A stretch of 20,400 nt of DNA from Candidatus Dormiibacterota bacterium (GTDB lineage Bacteria > Chloroflexota > Dormibacteria > UBA8260 > Bog-877): contig PLTL01000311.1 of assembly GCA_003164475.1 (NCBI GenBank), positions 3,094 to 23,493 on the forward strand, in the 5' to 3' direction. The position numbers were made by a program, and so were the translations under genes. The notes below the pieces were generated by a model that saw only the letters and a program-made list of their open reading frames with translations, had not been told where the DNA came from and did no database searches. Below, in pieces: positions 1-10,263 of this stretch (position 1 is its first letter; each line of letters starts with the position of its first letter).

Positions 1-1
1 C

Positions 2-2543
<2,542 letters not shown>

Positions 2544-2547
<4 letters not shown>

Positions 2548-3017
2548 CCGACCGTCTGCGAGGCGGGACCCCCGAAGCCCGGCTGGCGGAGCTGGGCCTC
2601 GAACTCCCAGTTCTGCCGGTGCCGCTCGCCAGCTACGTGCCCTTCACCTTCGCGGGCGACCTGGTGGTGACCTCGGGGGTGCTGCCGGTCCGAGGCGGGC
2701 GGGTGGTGATCGGCCGGCTGGGCTCTGACCTGGTGGTGGAGCAGGGCGTCGCCGCGGCCCGTCTGGCGGCGCTCTCCTTGCTCTCGCTGCTGGCGGCGGC
2801 GGCCGGGCGGCTGGACCGGATCGAGGGGCTGGTCATGCTCACCGGGTACGTTCGCTCCGCCCCCGACTTCTCGCGCCACTCCGAGGTCGTGGATGGAGCC
2901 TCGGAGCTGCTGCTCCAGGTTCTGGAGGACCGGGGCCACCACGCCAGGGTGGCGGTCGGGGTGGCCGAGCTACCCCGAGAGGCCTGCCTCGAGCTCCAGC
3001 TGATCGCCAGGCGCTGA
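2544..3017 (+). CDS. RidA/YjgF/YER057c/UK114-family protein
   Basis: 157 residues, starting at an ATG that overlaps the preceding stop (ATGA), so it is translationally coupled to the propeller gene. The opening (PEARLAELGLELP, then LASYVPF) and the core with VTSGVLP match the longer RidA-like subgroup rather than the 125-130-residue classic RidA. The near-C-terminal HARVAVGVAELP segment supplies the conserved Arg (about residue 135) that corresponds to RidA Arg105, which binds the carboxylate of imine/enamine substrates. Classic RidA hydrolyses reactive 2-aminoacrylate and similar intermediates made by PLP enzymes. Whether this subgroup does the same is not established from sequence. It is the last gene of the purA-led cluster and converges on the histidine kinase gene 47 bp downstream. 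Confidence 0.85.
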
Positions 3018-3040
3018 GGGGCGGTCGGCCCGGGCGCCCC
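3018..3040. terminator. Possible hairpin between convergent genes
   Basis: GGGGCG (3018-3023) pairs with CGCCCC (3035-3040) around an 11-nt GC-rich loop, directly after the RidA-like stop and before the end of the convergent kinase gene. There is no T-tract on either side, so if it terminates transcription it is not a canonical intrinsic terminator. Confidence 0.3.
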
Positions 3041-3064
3041 AGGCAGCGACAACGGTGGGTCGCG

Positions 3065-4624
3065 TCAAGGGCCGGCCCGGCCAGACCCCTCGTAGCCGGC
3101 CGGGCCGCCGCCTGACGTCCGGGGCGGGGTCCAGCCCGAGGCTCGCACGGCCGGGAGGAGGACGGTGAAGCTGGCGCCGTGGCCCAGTTTGGAGTCGACG
3201 TAGACGCGCCCCCCTTGGGCCTCGGCCAGGGCCTGAACGATGGCCAGACCCAGCCCGCTGCCGCCATCCTGGCGGGAGCGGGAGCCGCTGGCGCGGTAGA
3301 AGCGCTCGAAGACGTGGGGGAGGTCTTGGGCAGGGATCCCCGGCCCCTGGTCGGTGCAGCGCAGGCCCACCATCGCGCCCTCGTCCACCGTGCCCCAGGA
3401 GATAGCCGAGCCCTGGCCGTGGCGCTCGGCGTTGCGGTGGAGGTTGCTGACGATGGTGGACAGGGCGTCCGGGTCGACCATCGCGGAGAGCTGGCCCTGC
3501 GAGGCCGAGGAGATCTCGGAGCTCCCCTGCCGACCCTCCAAGAACTGGCCGAGGAAGGCCCCCAGCTCGACCGGCCGGGGCTGCAGGGAGCGCCGGTCGT
3601 CGGCACGGGCCAGGGTCAGGAGGTCCAGCACCAGGCGGTGCATCCGGTCCGCCTCCTGGGACATCACCGGCAGGGCACCTCGCACCTCCTCCAAACTGGC
3701 CCCGCCTCCTCGCTGGAGCACCTCCAGGTACCCCTTGATGGCCGTGAGCGGGGTGCGCAGCTCATGGGACGCGTCGGCGATGAACTGGCGCATGTGGCGC
3801 TCCGCCTCCTGGCGGACCCGCACCGTCCGCTCGACGCTGTCGGCCATCTCGTCGAAGACGGCGGCCAGCATTCCGACCTCGTCCCCCCGGGGGCTGAGCC
3901 CACTGCGCTGGGAGAGGTCACCCCGGCCCAGCCCCGCAGCGGCCTGGGTCAGCCTGCGCAGCGGCCCCAATCCCCTGGAGGTGATCCAGAGCCCGATCAG
4001 CAGCGCCACCACCAGCACCGCGGCGCTCCCGGCGGCAACCACGGCGGTGGCCGTGCCGAGCTCGGTCCGCACCGGCCCGGCGGACTCGGCCAACTCCACC
4101 ACCCCCAGGTGACGCCCCAGAGCGCCGGTGAGCGGGAAGAGCATCACCAGCTGGCTGCCGGCGCCGCTTCCCACCAGGGTCGGCCCGGAGCCGGTGCCGC
4201 CCTGGGCTGCGGCCAGAAGCTGGCCCTGTGCGGGGGCGGGCACGGTCACCCCGGCCTGCACCGGGGAGTTGGAGCCGGCTCCGGGGCCGGCCGAGGCCAC
4301 CAGCTCGAGCTCCGTGGAGTACACCGCTGCCTTGACCCCGGCCTCGGCCAGCAGCCTGGCCAGATCGCCTCCGACGGTCGCTCGAGGAAGGGCCGGAAGG
4401 CCCCGACGCACCCGGGCCCGCTCCTCGGCGAGAACCACCGCCCGCCCCTCGGAGAAGGTGGCCCGGAGGGTCTGGGCCCGGCTGTTGAGGACCGCCTGGC
4501 TGAGCAGGCCGACCTCCACCGCGCCGGCCACGGCCAGCAGGACCGCGAGCAGCCCGACGAAGGAGAGCGTGAGCCGCCACCTGAGGCTGCGGTACCAGGG
4601 AACGGCCGCGTCAGTCGTCGGCAA
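3065..4624 (-). CDS. Two-component sensor histidine kinase (HAMP-HisKA-HATPase)
   Basis: 519 residues from a TTG start at 4624 that overlaps the upstream response-regulator gene by 14 bp; no better start is visible before the first membrane helix. Order: membrane helix near 17-37, an extracytoplasmic sensor of about 150 residues with no recognised motif, a second helix near 193-214, HAMP to about 270, then the HisKA H-box FIADASHELRTPL with phospho-acceptor His287. The ATPase domain shows the N box (NLHRNAERHG), G1 (DQGPGIP), F box (VFERFYRAS) and G2 (GSGLGLAI). A Gly/Pro-rich tail follows. This is a textbook membrane-bound class I kinase acting on the OmpR-type regulator encoded just upstream. 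The signal is unknown; a small extracellular Ala/Gly-rich domain gives no clue. Confidence 0.93.
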   Translation of the reverse strand: MPTTDAAVPWYRSLRWRLTLSFVGLLAVLLAVAGAVEVGLLSQAVLNSRAQTLRATFSEGRAVVLAEERARVRRGLPALPRATVGGDLARLLAEAGVKAAVYSTELELVASAGPGAGSNSPVQAGVTVPAPAQGQLLAAAQGGTGSGPTLVGSGAGSQLVMLFPLTGALGRHLGVVELAESAGPVRTELGTATAVVAAGSAAVLVVALLIGLWITSRGLGPLRRLTQAAAGLGRGDLSQRSGLSPRGDEVGMLAAVFDEMADSVERTVRVRQEAERHMRQFIADASHELRTPLTAIKGYLEVLQRGGGASLEEVRGALPVMSQEADRMHRLVLDLLTLARADDRRSLQPRPVELGAFLGQFLEGRQGSSEISSASQGQLSAMVDPDALSTIVSNLHRNAERHGQGSAISWGTVDEGAMVGLRCTDQGPGIPAQDLPHVFERFYRASGSRSRQDGGSGLGLAIVQALAEAQGGRVYVDSKLGHGASFTVLLPAVRASGWTPPRTSGGGPAGYEGSGRAGP

Positions 4625-5312
4625 GGCGATAGCCCACCCTGCGGACGGTCTGGATCAGGCGACGCTCGGGATCGCCCAGCTTGACACGCAGGTAGCGGAC
4701 GTAGACCTCGAGGTTGTTCTCATCCCCGTAGAAGGAGACTCCCCAGACCGCGTTGAGGATCCGGTCGCGGGCCAGCACCTCGCCACGGTGCTCCATGAAG
4801 TAGGCAAGCAGGTCGAACTCGCGGGTGGAGAGGTCGATCTCAGACCCCTCGCTGAGGACCCGGCGGGTGCTGCGGTCCAGCTCCAGGGTGCCCACCCGAA
4901 GCACCGCCGCCTGCTCAGGCTGGCGGCGGCGGAGGACCGCCCGGACCCGGGCCAGCAGCTCCTCGAACTCGAACGGCTTGCCGAGGTAATCGTCGGCGCC
5001 GACCTCGAGGCCGCGGATGCGATCCCGGGTCTCGTCCCGGGCGCTGAGGATCACCAGCCCTCGCCGAGGGTCGCCGGCCAGCTCCTTGGTGAGGGAGATG
5101 CCGTCCATTCGGGGCATCATCACGTCCAGCACGACGACGTCGGGGGCGAAGCGGTCGACCACGGTCAGGGCGGCCCGGCCGTCGCTGGCGGTCTCCACCT
5201 CGAAGCCTTCACGGCTCAGCCCGAGCCTGATGAAATCGGTGATCGCCGGCTCGTCGTCGACCACCAGCACCCGGGGTGGGCCCGGGCGCCGGCCAGTCAC
5301 CTCTTCGGGCAT
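4611..5312 (-). CDS. OmpR/PhoB-family response regulator
   Basis: About 233 residues from the ATG at 5312. An in-frame ATG at 5339 would add nine residues, but a perfect TATAAT box lies between the two ATGs, and the shorter form begins more naturally just before the receiver domain. The receiver domain (about 13-125) has the acidic pair DDE, phospho-acceptor Asp63 in VVVLDVMMP and the conserved Lys in GKPF. The C-terminal winged helix (about 140-232) shows STREFDLLAYFMEHRGEVLAR and ends with VRRVGYRL, typical of OmpR/PhoB. It is the first gene of a two-gene operon with the kinase that follows by overlap. It should bind direct repeats with an 11-bp period, and exactly such a repeat sits in the divergent promoter region upstream. 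Confidence 0.94.
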   Translation of the reverse strand: MPEEVTGRRPGPPRVLVVDDEPAITDFIRLGLSREGFEVETASDGRAALTVVDRFAPDVVVLDVMMPRMDGISLTKELAGDPRRGLVILSARDETRDRIRGLEVGADDYLGKPFEFEELLARVRAVLRRRQPEQAAVLRVGTLELDRSTRRVLSEGSEIDLSTREFDLLAYFMEHRGEVLARDRILNAVWGVSFYGDENNLEVYVRYLRVKLGDPERRLIQTVRRVGYRLADD

Positions 5313-5322
5313 GGCTGGCGGG

Positions 5323-5328
5323 ATTATA
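5323..5328 (-). promoter_or_regulatory. Consensus -10 box for the response-regulator operon
   Basis: The minus strand reads TATAAT here, a perfect match to the sigma70-type -10 consensus, with 10 nt before the ATG at 5312. Transcription would then begin only a few bases before the start codon, giving a leaderless or near-leaderless mRNA. No convincing -35 hexamer is seen at 16-18 bp. The box is one reason to prefer the ATG at 5312 over 5339. Confidence 0.55.
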
Positions 5329-5373
5329 GGTCGGGGCATTGCCAGATCAGACCACCCCCGGCGCGGGGGCTTG

Positions 5374-5392
5374 CTTAGACATGGCTTAGACT
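5374..5392 (+). promoter_or_regulatory. CTTAGAC direct repeat and -10 box before the hydrolase gene
   Basis: CTTAGAC occurs at 5374-5380 and again at 5385-5391, separated by ATGG, so the repeat period is exactly 11 bp. The second copy runs into TAGACT (5387-5392), a TANNNT -10 box ending 9 nt before the hydrolase ATG. The geometry (7-bp repeats, 4-bp spacer) is that of PhoB-class binding sites, and the adjacent divergent gene encodes such a regulator. Direct regulation is inferred. Confidence 0.5.
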
Positions 5393-5401
5393 CGGGCGCC
5401 G

Positions 5402-6211
5402 ATGCCGAATGCGTGGCCCGGCTCGGTGGCGCCCACCCGGCACAGTGCCGCGGTCGGGGAGCAGCCTGTCTCCTGGCTGGAACGGGAGGGGGCGGACCCT
5501 CCGGTGCTGCTGCTCCACGGTTGGGGCGCCAGCGCCTCCACCTTCACCGGGCTGATGCGGCTCTGCCGCACCCGCAGGCGGATCCTCGCGCCCGACCTCC
5601 CGGGGTTCGGCCAGTCCCCCCAGGGCGAGACCCTCTGGACCACCTCCGGGTATGCCGACCTGGTGCGGGAGATGGTCCGCCTCCGGGGCTGGAGCCAGAT
5701 CAGCCTTGTCGGCCACTCCTACGGTGGCAGCGTCTCCATTCGGCTGGCCGGCGAGCCCGGGGTCACCGTGGACCGGCTGGTCCTGTGCGACGCCTCGGGC
5801 GTGCGCTTCCCCAACCGGGGTGTCGTAGGGGCGCGGGTTCGGGTCTTCCGGGCGCTCCGGGCCAGCGCCGAGGCGGTGCTGCCCGGGCGGGCCGCTGAGT
5901 CCGCTGTCGAGTGGTTGCGCCAGCGAATGGGCTCGGCCGACTACCGGGCGGCCGGCGCCCTGCGACCGACCCTGGTGCACGCCGTCCAGGAGGACCTGAG
6001 CGGGACGGCGGCCCGGATCTCGGTACCGACTCTCATCGTCTGGGGGGCCAGAGACCAGGAGCTGCCCCTCGATCCCTACGGGCTCAGGCTCCGCCAGCTG
6101 ATCACCAGCTCCGAGCTGGTGGAGTTCGAGTCCAGTGGACATTTCCCCTTCGTCGACGAGCCGGGGCGGTTCGCGGCAGTGCTCGACTCCTTCGTCGACG
6201 CCACACTCTGA
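5402..6211 (+). CDS. Alpha/beta-fold hydrolase
   Basis: 269 residues from ATG 5402, which sits 9 nt after a TAGACT box with no Shine-Dalgarno sequence. Features of the family: the oxyanion-hole segment HGWGAS, the DLPGFGQS turn, the nucleophile elbow GHSYGGS with Ser106, the acid loop WGARDQ with Asp218, and the catalytic His247 in SSGHFPFVDEP. No signal peptide is present, so it is probably cytosolic. The substrate cannot be told from sequence; relatives include esterases, lactonases and C-C bond hydrolases. It heads an apparent operon with a membrane-anchored Mur ligase (4-bp gap) and a D-Ala-D-Ala ligase, which hints at a role in cell-wall precursor metabolism, but that rests only on context. 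Confidence 0.88.
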   Translation: MPNAWPGSVAPTRHSAAVGEQPVSWLEREGADPPVLLLHGWGASASTFTGLMRLCRTRRRILAPDLPGFGQSPQGETLWTTSGYADLVREMVRLRGWSQISLVGHSYGGSVSIRLAGEPGVTVDRLVLCDASGVRFPNRGVVGARVRVFRALRASAEAVLPGRAAESAVEWLRQRMGSADYRAAGALRPTLVHAVQEDLSGTAARISVPTLIVWGARDQELPLDPYGLRLRQLITSSELVEFESSGHFPFVDEPGRFAAVLDSFVDATL

Positions 6212-6215
6212 TCCC

Positions 6216-7796
6216 GTGACACTCCCGCTCTGGCAGGCCCTGGCGCTGACCATCCTCGCCGCCGCCTCCGGCCGGGCCCGCTTCGAAGGCTGGCTGTACC
6301 TGTACCAGCTGGACGAGTACCAGCCCAGCCGGCTGCTGCGGACCTTCCGGCGCCGGGTCTCGGCCAACTGGCGCTGGCAGCTGGCCCTACTCCTGGGGGG
6401 GGCCGCCCTGGCCGCGGCGGCCTTCGGTCCGAGCCGGCAGGGGGCCGCGGTGCCGTTGCTGCTGGCGGCGCTGCTGCCGTTCTTCACCAACCGTCCCTTC
6501 GGCAAGCGGGGGGAGCTGCGCTGGACCGGCAGGGCTCGGCGGCTCGCGGTGCTGGCTGGCCTCCTCACCCTGGCCGCGCTCTTCGTCTCCCTCTGGAGCG
6601 GCTGGCCGGGCGCGCTCGCCATTGGGCTCATCGACCTGGTGCTGGTGGCCGCACTGACCCTCGCCGAGGGCTTGATGACGCCCTCACTGCGCCGCCGGCG
6701 GCGCCGCTACATGGCCGAGGCGGCGTCCCGGATCCGGGATCTCGGACCTCTGGTGATCGGGATCACCGGGAGCTACGGGAAGACCACCGCCAAGCTCTTC
6801 CTCCAGCAGCTGCTGGACTCCCCTGAGAATCCCTGCTTCGCCACCCCTCAGAGCTTCAACACCACCTTGGGGGTCTGCCGGGCCATCAACGAGGGGCTCC
6901 GCCCCGAGCATCGCTACGCGGTGGTCGAGATGGGCGCCTACCGTCCCGGCGAGATCGCCGAGATCTGCTCCTTCACCCACCCCCAGATGGGCATCGTCAC
7001 CGCGGTGGGGGTGATGCACCTGGAGCGCTTCGGCACCAGGCAGCGGATCGCCCAGGCCAAGTCCGAGCTGTTTTCGGCGCTTCCGCCGGACGGGGTCGCG
7101 GTGGCTCCCAGCACTGTGGAAGAGCGCGCCGCCCTGACCGCTGGGCTCCTGGCCAGGCCGGTCTGGGTGGGGAGGGCGGGAGATCGCTGGTGGGCCGAGG
7201 AGATGAGCGTCGCCCCCGAGGGCTCCAGCTTCCGGCTCCGGGGCTCGGAGGGGGAGGACCTGCGTCTGGTGGTGCCGGTCCACGGCGAGCCGATCGTGGG
7301 TGACCTGCTCTGCGCCTGGGCGGTGGCGGCCGAGCTGGGGATACCCGCTGCCCGGCTGCAGGAGCGGACCGCCGGCCTGACCGGGGCCCCGCACCGGCTC
7401 GAGGTGAGCCAGGTCGGGGGCATCACTATCATCGACGACGCCTACAATTCGAACCCCGACGGGGCCGCCGAGGCGCTCCGGCTGCTGGCGGTCCTGCCCG
7501 GCCAGCGTCGGGTGCTGGTGACCCCGGGGTTCGTGGAGCTGGGCCCACTGCAGGAGCAGAGCATGCGCGAGCTGGGAAGGCGGGCCGCCGAGGTGTGCTC
7601 GCACGTGATCCTGGTCGGCCCCAGGCAGTCGGCGGCGGTGGCGGCTGGGCTCCGCGAGGCGGGCTACCCAGCCCAGCAGCTCACCGTCGTGACCGACCTG
7701 GACGAGGCCCAGAGGCGGCTTCCCGAGGTGGCCGGGGCCGGCAGCGTGGTCCTCTTCGAGAACGACCTCCCCGACTCCTTCCTGGAGCTGGGATGA
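6216..7796 (+). CDS. Mur ligase family protein with N-terminal membrane domain (MurF-like)
   Basis: 526 residues from the GTG at 6216, 4 bp after the hydrolase stop; an in-frame ATG at 6135 would overlap that gene by 77 bp and is rejected. Residues 1-155 contain about five hydrophobic helices (near 3-19, 54-70, 77-91, 109-127, 131-153), then an Arg-rich boundary. The Mur-ligase core follows: P-loop GITGSYGKTT (182-191), SFNTTLGV, the VVEMGAYRPGEIAEI segment, HLERFGTRQRIAQAKSEL around the position of the carbamylated Lys region, and DDAYNSNPDG (407-416), the MurF-type C-terminal signature. Canonical MurF adds D-Ala-D-Ala to UDP-MurNAc-tripeptide and has a soluble N-terminal substrate domain, which is not recognisable here. 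The next gene makes D-Ala-D-Ala, so this may be the organism's MurF or a related membrane-tethered amide ligase. Confidence 0.85.
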   Translation: MTLPLWQALALTILAAASGRARFEGWLYLYQLDEYQPSRLLRTFRRRVSANWRWQLALLLGGAALAAAAFGPSRQGAAVPLLLAALLPFFTNRPFGKRGELRWTGRARRLAVLAGLLTLAALFVSLWSGWPGALAIGLIDLVLVAALTLAEGLMTPSLRRRRRRYMAEAASRIRDLGPLVIGITGSYGKTTAKLFLQQLLDSPENPCFATPQSFNTTLGVCRAINEGLRPEHRYAVVEMGAYRPGEIAEICSFTHPQMGIVTAVGVMHLERFGTRQRIAQAKSELFSALPPDGVAVAPSTVEERAALTAGLLARPVWVGRAGDRWWAEEMSVAPEGSSFRLRGSEGEDLRLVVPVHGEPIVGDLLCAWAVAAELGIPAARLQERTAGLTGAPHRLEVSQVGGITIIDDAYNSNPDGAAEALRLLAVLPGQRRVLVTPGFVELGPLQEQSMRELGRRAAEVCSHVILVGPRQSAAVAAGLREAGYPAQQLTVVTDLDEAQRRLPEVAGAGSVVLFENDLPDSFLELG

Positions 7797-8956
7797 GCCT
7801 CTCCGGGGTGACCGTGGCTCCGGTCTTCGGCTCCCGCTCGGTGGAGCACGAGATCAGCATCATCACCGCCTGCCAGGCGATGCCGGTGCTGGCCGAGCTG
7901 GGGGCCCGGCTCATCCCCATCTACATCACCAAGCAGGGACGCTGGCTCACCCACCCCAGCTTCACTGATCTGGCCACCTTCCGAAAGCGGCTCCCGGAGG
8001 AGGGAGGGACGGTGCTCCTCGACCTCGCCAAGGGCCAGCTCCTGGTCGGAGGCGGCTCCCTCCTGGGCCGGCCCCGGGAGCTGGGCGACCTGGTGCTCTT
8101 CCCCCTCCTGCACGGGACCTTCGGCGAGGACGGCAACCTGGCCGGCCTGGCGGCCATGGCCCGGTTGCCCCAGGTGGGGAGCGGCACCCTGGCGGCCGCG
8201 CTGGCCATGGACAAGCTCCGCTCCAAGCAGGTGCTGCGGGCGGCGGGACTGCCCGCGGTACCCTCCCTGGCGGCGGGTGATGCTGAGCAGGCGCGGCGGG
8301 TGGCCGCGCAGCTCGGCTTCCCGGTTGTGGTCAAGCCCAACCGGGGCGGTTCCAGCGTGGGGGTGGGACTGGCTGGCGACGAGCTCGAGCTGGCGCGGGC
8401 GGCGGAACTGGCCCTGGAGTACGACACCGGACTGGTACTGGAGCCGGCCGTGCCGGGCGCGATGGACCTGAACTGCGCGGTGAAGCTGCGCGAGCCCCGC
8501 TTCTCGGAGGTGGAGCGGCCCGTCAAGGGCACCGGCCCTCTCAGCTACGCGGACAAGTACGCCGGCCAGGGCAAGCGGGCCGGGCCGCTGTCAGCGGGAG
8601 GCAAGCGGGCCGGCGCCAAGGCCAGCTCCGGCGACCCCCGGCGCGAGCTCCCGGCCGCGATCCCTGAGGCCACCCGGGCGGAGGTCCAGCGGCTGGCGGT
8701 CCGGGCGTTCGACGCGCTCGGATGTGCGGGGTCGGCCCGGGTCGACTTCCTCCTCTCGGAGACGGGCGAGCTCTACGTCAACGAGGTCAACACCCTCCCC
8801 GGCTCTCTGGCCTTCTACCTCTGGGAGGCCAGCGGGGTGCCCTTCCCAGCTTTGCTCGAGGAGCTGGTCCAAGAGGCGCTGGAGGCGGTTGAGCACCGTA
8901 CCCTCACCCTGCCCCAGAACCTTCTCGCCCCGGACCAGGTGCTGGGAAAGGGCTAG
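7793..8956 (+). CDS. ddl: D-alanine--D-alanine ligase
   Basis: 387 residues from ATG 7793, which overlaps the Mur ligase stop (ATGA). ATP-grasp enzyme that makes the D-Ala-D-Ala dipeptide for peptidoglycan, in the cytosol. Visible motifs: VEHEIS near the N-terminus, HGTFGEDG beginning at His107, the DKLRSKQVLRAAGLP segment, ATP-binding Lys181 in VVKPNRGGSSVGV, and the metal-binding NEVNTLPGS (Asn330, Glu331, Asn333). A Lys/Gly-rich insertion with two GKRAG copies (260-264 and 270-274) follows YADKY, in the loop region that covers the active site in the family. D-Ala-D-Lac or D-Ala-D-Ser ligases share this fold, and I cannot exclude altered specificity. Coupled translation with the Mur ligase suggests both act on the same precursor pathway. 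Confidence 0.93.
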   Translation: MSLSGVTVAPVFGSRSVEHEISIITACQAMPVLAELGARLIPIYITKQGRWLTHPSFTDLATFRKRLPEEGGTVLLDLAKGQLLVGGGSLLGRPRELGDLVLFPLLHGTFGEDGNLAGLAAMARLPQVGSGTLAAALAMDKLRSKQVLRAAGLPAVPSLAAGDAEQARRVAAQLGFPVVVKPNRGGSSVGVGLAGDELELARAAELALEYDTGLVLEPAVPGAMDLNCAVKLREPRFSEVERPVKGTGPLSYADKYAGQGKRAGPLSAGGKRAGAKASSGDPRRELPAAIPEATRAEVQRLAVRAFDALGCAGSARVDFLLSETGELYVNEVNTLPGSLAFYLWEASGVPFPALLEELVQEALEAVEHRTLTLPQNLLAPDQVLGKG

Positions 8957-8967
8957 CGCCGACTAGC
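8952..8967. terminator. Short inverted repeat over two convergent stop codons
   Basis: GCTAG (8952-8956) and CTAGC (8963-8967) form an inverted repeat with a 6-nt centre. Each arm contains a TAG stop, one per strand, ending ddl and yvcK only 6 bp apart. The stem is short and has no T-tract, so a terminator role is doubtful. Confidence 0.2.
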
Positions 8968-10252
8968 TCTTGGACCAGACCCGCTTCATGAGCAGGCGGG
9001 CCAGCTTGTCCGGATCGTGATGGGTGGTGAACGTGGGGGAGGCCAGGTCGCCTAGGACGTACTTGGTCCGGGAGCCGTTGCTGGTCACCTGGCGGCGGTC
9101 GAAGGCGACCCGGTGCACGCCGGCCTCCCGGGCGGTGGGCGAGAGTGGGAGGCTGAGGTTGCTGTTGGCGACCACGTAGTCGAAGAGGCCGTTTCCCACG
9201 TAGCGCTCCAGCGCCTCGACGTGGTCGTAGACCGAGTAGCCGCTGGTCTCGCCGGCCTGGGTGGCCACGTTGCAGACGTAGACCTTGATCGCGGGCGTGG
9301 AGCGCAGGGCCTCGATCATCCCATCGACAAGGAGGTTGGGAAGCAGGCTGGTGTAGAGGCTGCCGGGGCCGATCACGACCAGCTCCGCGTTCATGATCGC
9401 GAGCTGGGCTTCGGGGTTGAGACGGGGATGCTCGGGGACCAGAAAGACCCGCTGGATCGGTGCCTTGCCGGTAGGAACCTTGGACTCGCCCACCAGCACC
9501 TCACTTCCGGCGATGGCGCAGAGGGTGACGGACTCCAGGGTGGTGGGGACGATCTGCCCCCGCACCGCCAGCACCCGACCCGACTCCCTCAGCGCGTGCT
9601 CGAAGTCGCCGGTGATGTTGGTCATGGCCATGATGAACAGGTTCCCGAAGGAGTGGCCGCTGAGTGACCCCTCCTGGAAGCGGTACTGGAAGAGTTCGGC
9701 CATGAGCGGCTCCACGTCGGCCAGGGCGGTGAGGCACTGACGGAAGTCACCCGGGGGCGGGATCTGGTACTCGGATCTCAGCCTTCCCGAGCTGCCCCCG
9801 TCGTCGGCGACCGTGACCAGGGCCGTGACGTTGCCGCTGTGACGCTTGATCCCGCGCAGCAGGGTGGAGAGCCCGGTGCCCCCACCCACGGCCACGATCC
9901 GCGGACCCTTCTGGAGGCGGCGGAAGTCGTAGAGCCGCTCCACCAGCGCCTTGTCGCCGCCGGGGACGAACGGGCTGAGCAAGGAGCGGGTGAGCTTGTA
10001 CATGCCCAGGCCGAGGAGCGCTAGCCCGAGCAGCACGAAGATCGTGGCCCTGACCCAGCGGGGCCAGAACTGCAGGGTGAGGTTGTAGGTGAACGCGGGC
10101 AGGGAGGCGGTCTGGTAGAAGGCACGCAGGGCGTAGCTGATCCCCAGGCTGATCCCCACGATCGCGACGATGGTCACGCCGAGCCAGCGCTTGACGTGGA
10201 GACCGGGAGTCAACCAGCGCGTGACGCCCGAACCTAGCCGTGGCGTTCGCAT
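8963..10252 (-). CDS. yvcK: YvcK/GlmR-family (gluconeogenesis factor) protein with membrane anchor
   Basis: 429 residues from ATG 10252. A GTG at 10273 is also in frame but lies beyond a TGATACCAT extended -10 box, so the ATG is preferred. Two membrane helices (about 23-42 and 67-86) precede the CofD/YvcK-like Rossmann domain, which starts near 118 with RIVAVGGGTGLSTLLRGIK. Other family marks are TVADDGGSSGRLR, PPPGDFRQCLTALA, HSFGNLF, GPGSLYTSLLPNLLV and NVATQAGETSGYSVYDHVEAL. Bacillus YvcK/GlmR is about 317 residues, soluble, binds UDP-GlcNAc and tunes carbon flow into cell-wall precursors through GlmS. Here it lies convergent with ddl, but without the usual whiA and rapZ neighbours. The extra N-terminus should tether the domain to the inner face of the membrane. 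Confidence 0.92.
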   Translation of the reverse strand: MRTPRLGSGVTRWLTPGLHVKRWLGVTIVAIVGISLGISYALRAFYQTASLPAFTYNLTLQFWPRWVRATIFVLLGLALLGLGMYKLTRSLLSPFVPGGDKALVERLYDFRRLQKGPRIVAVGGGTGLSTLLRGIKRHSGNVTALVTVADDGGSSGRLRSEYQIPPPGDFRQCLTALADVEPLMAELFQYRFQEGSLSGHSFGNLFIMAMTNITGDFEHALRESGRVLAVRGQIVPTTLESVTLCAIAGSEVLVGESKVPTGKAPIQRVFLVPEHPRLNPEAQLAIMNAELVVIGPGSLYTSLLPNLLVDGMIEALRSTPAIKVYVCNVATQAGETSGYSVYDHVEALERYVGNGLFDYVVANSNLSLPLSPTAREAGVHRVAFDRRQVTSNGSRTKYVLGDLASPTFTTHHDPDKLARLLMKRVWSKS

Positions 10253-10263
10253 GACTTGGCCGG

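Noticed and set aside
3179..4684. A 501-residue open frame antisense to the first histidine kinase
   Set aside because: Gly/Gln/His/Pro-rich shadow of a gene whose H, N, G1, F and G2 boxes are all in place on the minus strand.
7595..7792. Upstream in-frame extension of the D-Ala-D-Ala ligase
   Set aside because: It lies wholly within the Mur ligase gene in another frame and has no family similarity; the ATG at 7793 gives the usual N-terminus and an ATGA overlap.
8952..8967. Bidirectional intrinsic terminator between ddl and yvcK
   Set aside because: The stem is only 5 bp, has no T-tract in either direction, and is largely explained by two TAG stop codons facing each other; kept only as a low-confidence feature.
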